A stretch of DNA of 64,000 nucleotides from an uncultured Ardenticatenia bacterium (GTDB lineage Bacteria; Chloroflexota; Anaerolineae; 4572-78; NAK82), in contig CAKZLO010000003.1 of the NCBI GenBank assembly GCA_937127125.1, positions 62,001-126,000 of the forward strand, written 5' to 3'. Below, one piece after another: positions 61,838 through 64,000 of the stretch. The position numbers were made by a program, and so were the translations under genes. How positions within the stretch are numbered: the stretch's first letter is position 1; each line of letters begins with the position of its first letter. The notes under the pieces are model-generated. The model searched no databases, was not told the origin of the DNA, and saw only the letters and a list, made by a program, of their open reading frames with translations.

Positions 61838-62350
61838 GTGCAACCAGAAGGAGAAGTAGCACTCACCTGCTACCGCCATCCTGATACGCCCACCAGTTTG
61901 CGCTGCAACCGCTGCGGCAACCCCATTTGTCCCAAATGTGCTGTACGCACACCGGTGGGCTTCCGTTGCCCCGATTGCGTACGTACACAGCAGAATCGCT
62001 TCTATACGGGGGGCAAGCTGGACTATGTAATTGCAGGCGTGGTAGCGCTGCCGCTGTCCCTCATAGCAGGGTACATCTTCACCTTTGTGGTGGCACGCAT
62101 AGGCTTCTTTTCATGGCTGATCGCTTTCCTGCTCGCTCCGCCTGTTGGGGGTCTTATTGCGGAGGCGGTGTGGCGTGCGGTGGGCCGCCGGCGCAGTCGC
62201 TATCTGAGCACAGTGGTGTTGGTTTGCCTGATCGTCGGGGTGTTGCCCTTTATTGCACTCGTCTTGCTGAGCGGCAACCTGCTGGGTCTCGTGGTGCCAG
62301 GCATTCTGATTTTCCTGGGAAGTGGAGCTGCAGCGGCCCGGTTGCGGTGA
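61838..62350 (+). CDS. Zinc-ribbon/B-box membrane protein of unknown function
   Basis: 170 aa. The N-terminus has a B-box-like zinc site with Cys and His in the order C-H-C-C-C-C-C-C (CYRHPDTPTSLRCNRCGNPICPKC ... RCPDC), followed by four membrane helices (about 63-165). Similar proteins occur in Chloroflexota and Actinomycetota next to housekeeping genes; their role is unknown. GTG start at 61838, likely co-transcribed with nadK. Confidence 0.83.
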   Translation: MQPEGEVALTCYRHPDTPTSLRCNRCGNPICPKCAVRTPVGFRCPDCVRTQQNRFYTGGKLDYVIAGVVALPLSLIAGYIFTFVVARIGFFSWLIAFLLAPPVGGLIAEAVWRAVGRRRSRYLSTVVLVCLIVGVLPFIALVLLSGNLLGLVVPGILIFLGSGAAAARLR

Positions 62351-62603
62351 CCCAGCGGCAACTCAGCAGCGAAGCGTCCCCGCCAGCTGAAACCCAAATT
62401 GCACGGCACAGGCAGATGTGCCAAAATTAAATGAGAATGGGATAAGAGCAATGTGTCTACACCATTTCACGCTGAAAGACAGAGGATTTGTGGCGCGTCC
62501 ATATTGCGCGCGGCAGGGATAGCGGAGCGCGTTGCAACTGTTCTTGCGGGCATTTGTTCCAATGCTGACCGTCCGACTGGCGGGGTAAGGTCAACCGGGC
62601 ACG

Positions 62604-64000
62604 ATGTTGGTTGAGCTGAACATCGCCAACTTTGCCATTATCGAGCAGTTGCGCCTGCAGCTGGCCCCCGGTTTCAACGTGCTGACAGGCGAGACAGGCG
62701 CCGGCAAGTCGATCATCATCGACGCTGTCGGGCTGCTGCTGGGTGGCCGCGCCGACACAACCATGGTGCGCGCTGGAGCTGAGATGGCTCAGATCGAGGG
62801 CCTCTTCCACCTGGACGCACGCATGCAAGCCTTGCTGCAACCCATTCTGGCGCGCGAGGGTTTGGAGGGAGATGCTCCGGATGTGCTGGTGCTGGGGCGT
62901 GAGATTCGCGCCAACGGGCGTTCCTACTGCCGCGTCAATGGTCGTGTGGTGAGTCTAGGCTTGCTGGAGGAGATAGGTCAGCCGCTGGTGGATATTCATG
63001 GTCAGGGCGAGCATCTCAGTTTGCTGCGCACAGCAGCACAGCAGCGTCTGCTGGATCGTTTTGGTGGGTTGGAGGTACAACGTGAGCAGCTGGCGGAGCA
63101 AGTGCGCCGGCTGCGCGCTGTGCGTCGCGAACTGGAAATGTTGCTGCGCGATGAAAGGGAACTGGCACGGCGCATTGATCAGCTGACGTACCAGATCCAG
63201 GAGATTGACTCGGCCCGGCTGCGTCTCGAGGAGGAAGAGGAGCTGCATGCTGAGCGCACCCGTCTGGCCAACGCCGAGCGCTTGGCCCAGCTGGCCGATG
63301 AAGCTTGCCGTCTGCTTTACGAAGGTGATGAGACGCAATTGGCTGCCAGTGACCTGCTTGGTCAGGTATCGCGCGTTTTGTACCAGCTGGCGCAGATCGA
63401 TGCCTCTCTGGTTGCCAGTCATGAGCAAGCGGACTCATTGACGGTTCAGGTGAGCGAGCTGGCGCACACATTGCGCGCCTACCGCGACAATGTCGAGATC
63501 AACCCACGTCGGCTGGAATACGTAGAAGAACGCTTGGCATTGCTCCACAATCTCAAGCGCAAGTATGGTGGCTCCATTGCCGAGGTGCTGGCATATCGTG
63601 AGCAGGCGCAGGCAGAGCTGGAGCACATCACGCACAGTGGGGAGCGCACGGAATGGCTGCGCGCCGAAGAGGAGCGACTGCGGCACGAGATTGGCCAGGC
63701 GGCGCTGGCTCTATCCCGGGCACGCCGCGCAGCAGCGAAGCGACTGGCTGCTGGCGCCGAAGCCCAGCTGGCTGATCTGAATATGAAGGGGGCACGCTTC
63801 GCCGTGGATCTGACCTGGAGCGATGATCCGGAGGGCGTCTACGTCGAAGGACGAACCCTGGCATGCAATGAGAACGGCATCGACCGTGTCGAGTTTATGA
63901 TCGCGCCTAATCCGGGTGAAGGGCTGAATCCGCTGGCCCGAACGGCCTCAGGTGGCGAGGCCAGTCGGCTGATGTTAGCGCTTAAGACGGTACTGGCGGC
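62604..64000 (+). CDS. recN: DNA repair ATPase RecN, 5' part
   Basis: The gene runs off the window end; 465 codons are present of a usual 550-600. SMC-like protein for double-strand-break repair. ELNIANFAIIEQLRLQLAPGFNVLTGETGAGKSIIIDAV (Walker A GETGAGKS) opens the protein, VDIHGQGEHLSLL is the RecN Q-loop region, two coiled-coil arms follow, and TASGGEASRLMLALK at the end is the signature motif. It is missing from the ORF track because no stop lies in the window. The 253 bp before it hold no gene. Confidence 0.95.
   Translation, partial: MLVELNIANFAIIEQLRLQLAPGFNVLTGETGAGKSIIIDAVGLLLGGRADTTMVRAGAEMAQIEGLFHLDARMQALLQPILAREGLEGDAPDVLVLGREIRANGRSYCRVNGRVVSLGLLEEIGQPLVDIHGQGEHLSLLRTAAQQRLLDRFGGLEVQREQLAEQVRRLRAVRRELEMLLRDERELARRIDQLTYQIQEIDSARLRLEEEEELHAERTRLANAERLAQLADEACRLLYEGDETQLAASDLLGQVSRVLYQLAQIDASLVASHEQADSLTVQVSELAHTLRAYRDNVEINPRRLEYVEERLALLHNLKRKYGGSIAEVLAYREQAQAELEHITHSGERTEWLRAEEERLRHEIGQAALALSRARRAAAKRLAAGAEAQLADLNMKGARFAVDLTWSDDPEGVYVEGRTLACNENGIDRVEFMIAPNPGEGLNPLARTASGGEASRLMLALKTVLA

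Noticed and set aside
1-64000. CRISPR arrays, prophage or rRNA genes
   Set aside because: No regularly spaced direct repeats, phage structural or lysis genes, or rRNA-like sequence noted by reading; no computed repeat search was possible.

Overview
The window reads as a chromosomal segment of a free-living bacterium with moderate-to-high G+C. It is most likely a Chloroflexota (Anaerolineae-like) member. This is inferred from the split methylmalonyl-CoA mutase with MeaB, several Tat-exported sugar-binding proteins, PD40/beta-propeller proteins with Pro/Thr-rich linkers, an eRF1/Vms1-like protein and a divergent GroEL paralogue. No 16S rRNA or phylogenetic marker was searched, so the phylum call is only moderate. 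Promoters are strikingly close to the sigma-70 consensus (TTGACA-17-TATAAT), and many genes have clear Shine-Dalgarno (SD) sites.

Layout. 1-453: 3' part of lgt. 485-6706 (minus): a sugar-handling operon made of a Tat-exported substrate-binding protein, a GroEL-like protein with altered ATPase residues, a BNR-repeat protein, a PfkB kinase and a SIS-domain isomerase. An IS3-family element (6716-8147) lies directly against the start codon of its first gene, between that gene and a perfect consensus promoter at 8318-8346. 8678-11559 (plus): Rpe/AlsE-like epimerase and two zinc dehydrogenases, a divergent partner for the sugar operon. 11593-19070 (plus): the methylmalonyl-CoA pathway (mutase catalytic subunit, epimerase, cobalamin subunit, MeaB), interrupted by a large hybrid histidine kinase and a response regulator. 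19106-21962 (plus): prs, an M50 site-2 protease and maf. 21938-24815 (minus): manA and a membrane phosphatase-like protein. 25078-27836 (plus): rhomboid protease, Clp-fold membrane protease and eRF1/Vms1-like protein. 27875-32220 (minus): GT5 glycogen synthase, aldo/keto reductase, Pit phosphate transporter and its DUF47 partner. 32245-40495 (minus): a surface polysaccharide cluster with Wzm/Wzt exporter, methyltransferase, two related GT4 glycosyltransferases (one fused to GT2) and a sugar epimerase. 40716-49995 (plus): two PD40 propeller paralogues bracketing a NitT/TauT-type ABC transporter, larB and a GT2. 50105-52463 (minus): small membrane protein, SRAP/YedK protein and a soluble FtsK-like ATPase. 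53363-59479 (minus): a complete carbohydrate ABC importer with two different ATPases. 60465-64000: tRNA-Leu(TAA), tRNA-Lys(TTT), nadK, a zinc-ribbon membrane protein and the 5' part of recN.

The most unusual items are: (i) the GroEL-like gene with two of three ATPase aspartates replaced, sitting inside a sugar operon; (ii) the importer whose two ATPases carry complementary defects (signature motif in one, switch histidine in the other), predicting one live and one degenerate ATP site; (iii) the IS3 element with its A9 tract in the 'wrong' relative frame and a 24-bp inverted repeat, wedged between a consensus promoter and its operon; and (iv) signalling genes inserted in the methylmalonyl-CoA cluster.
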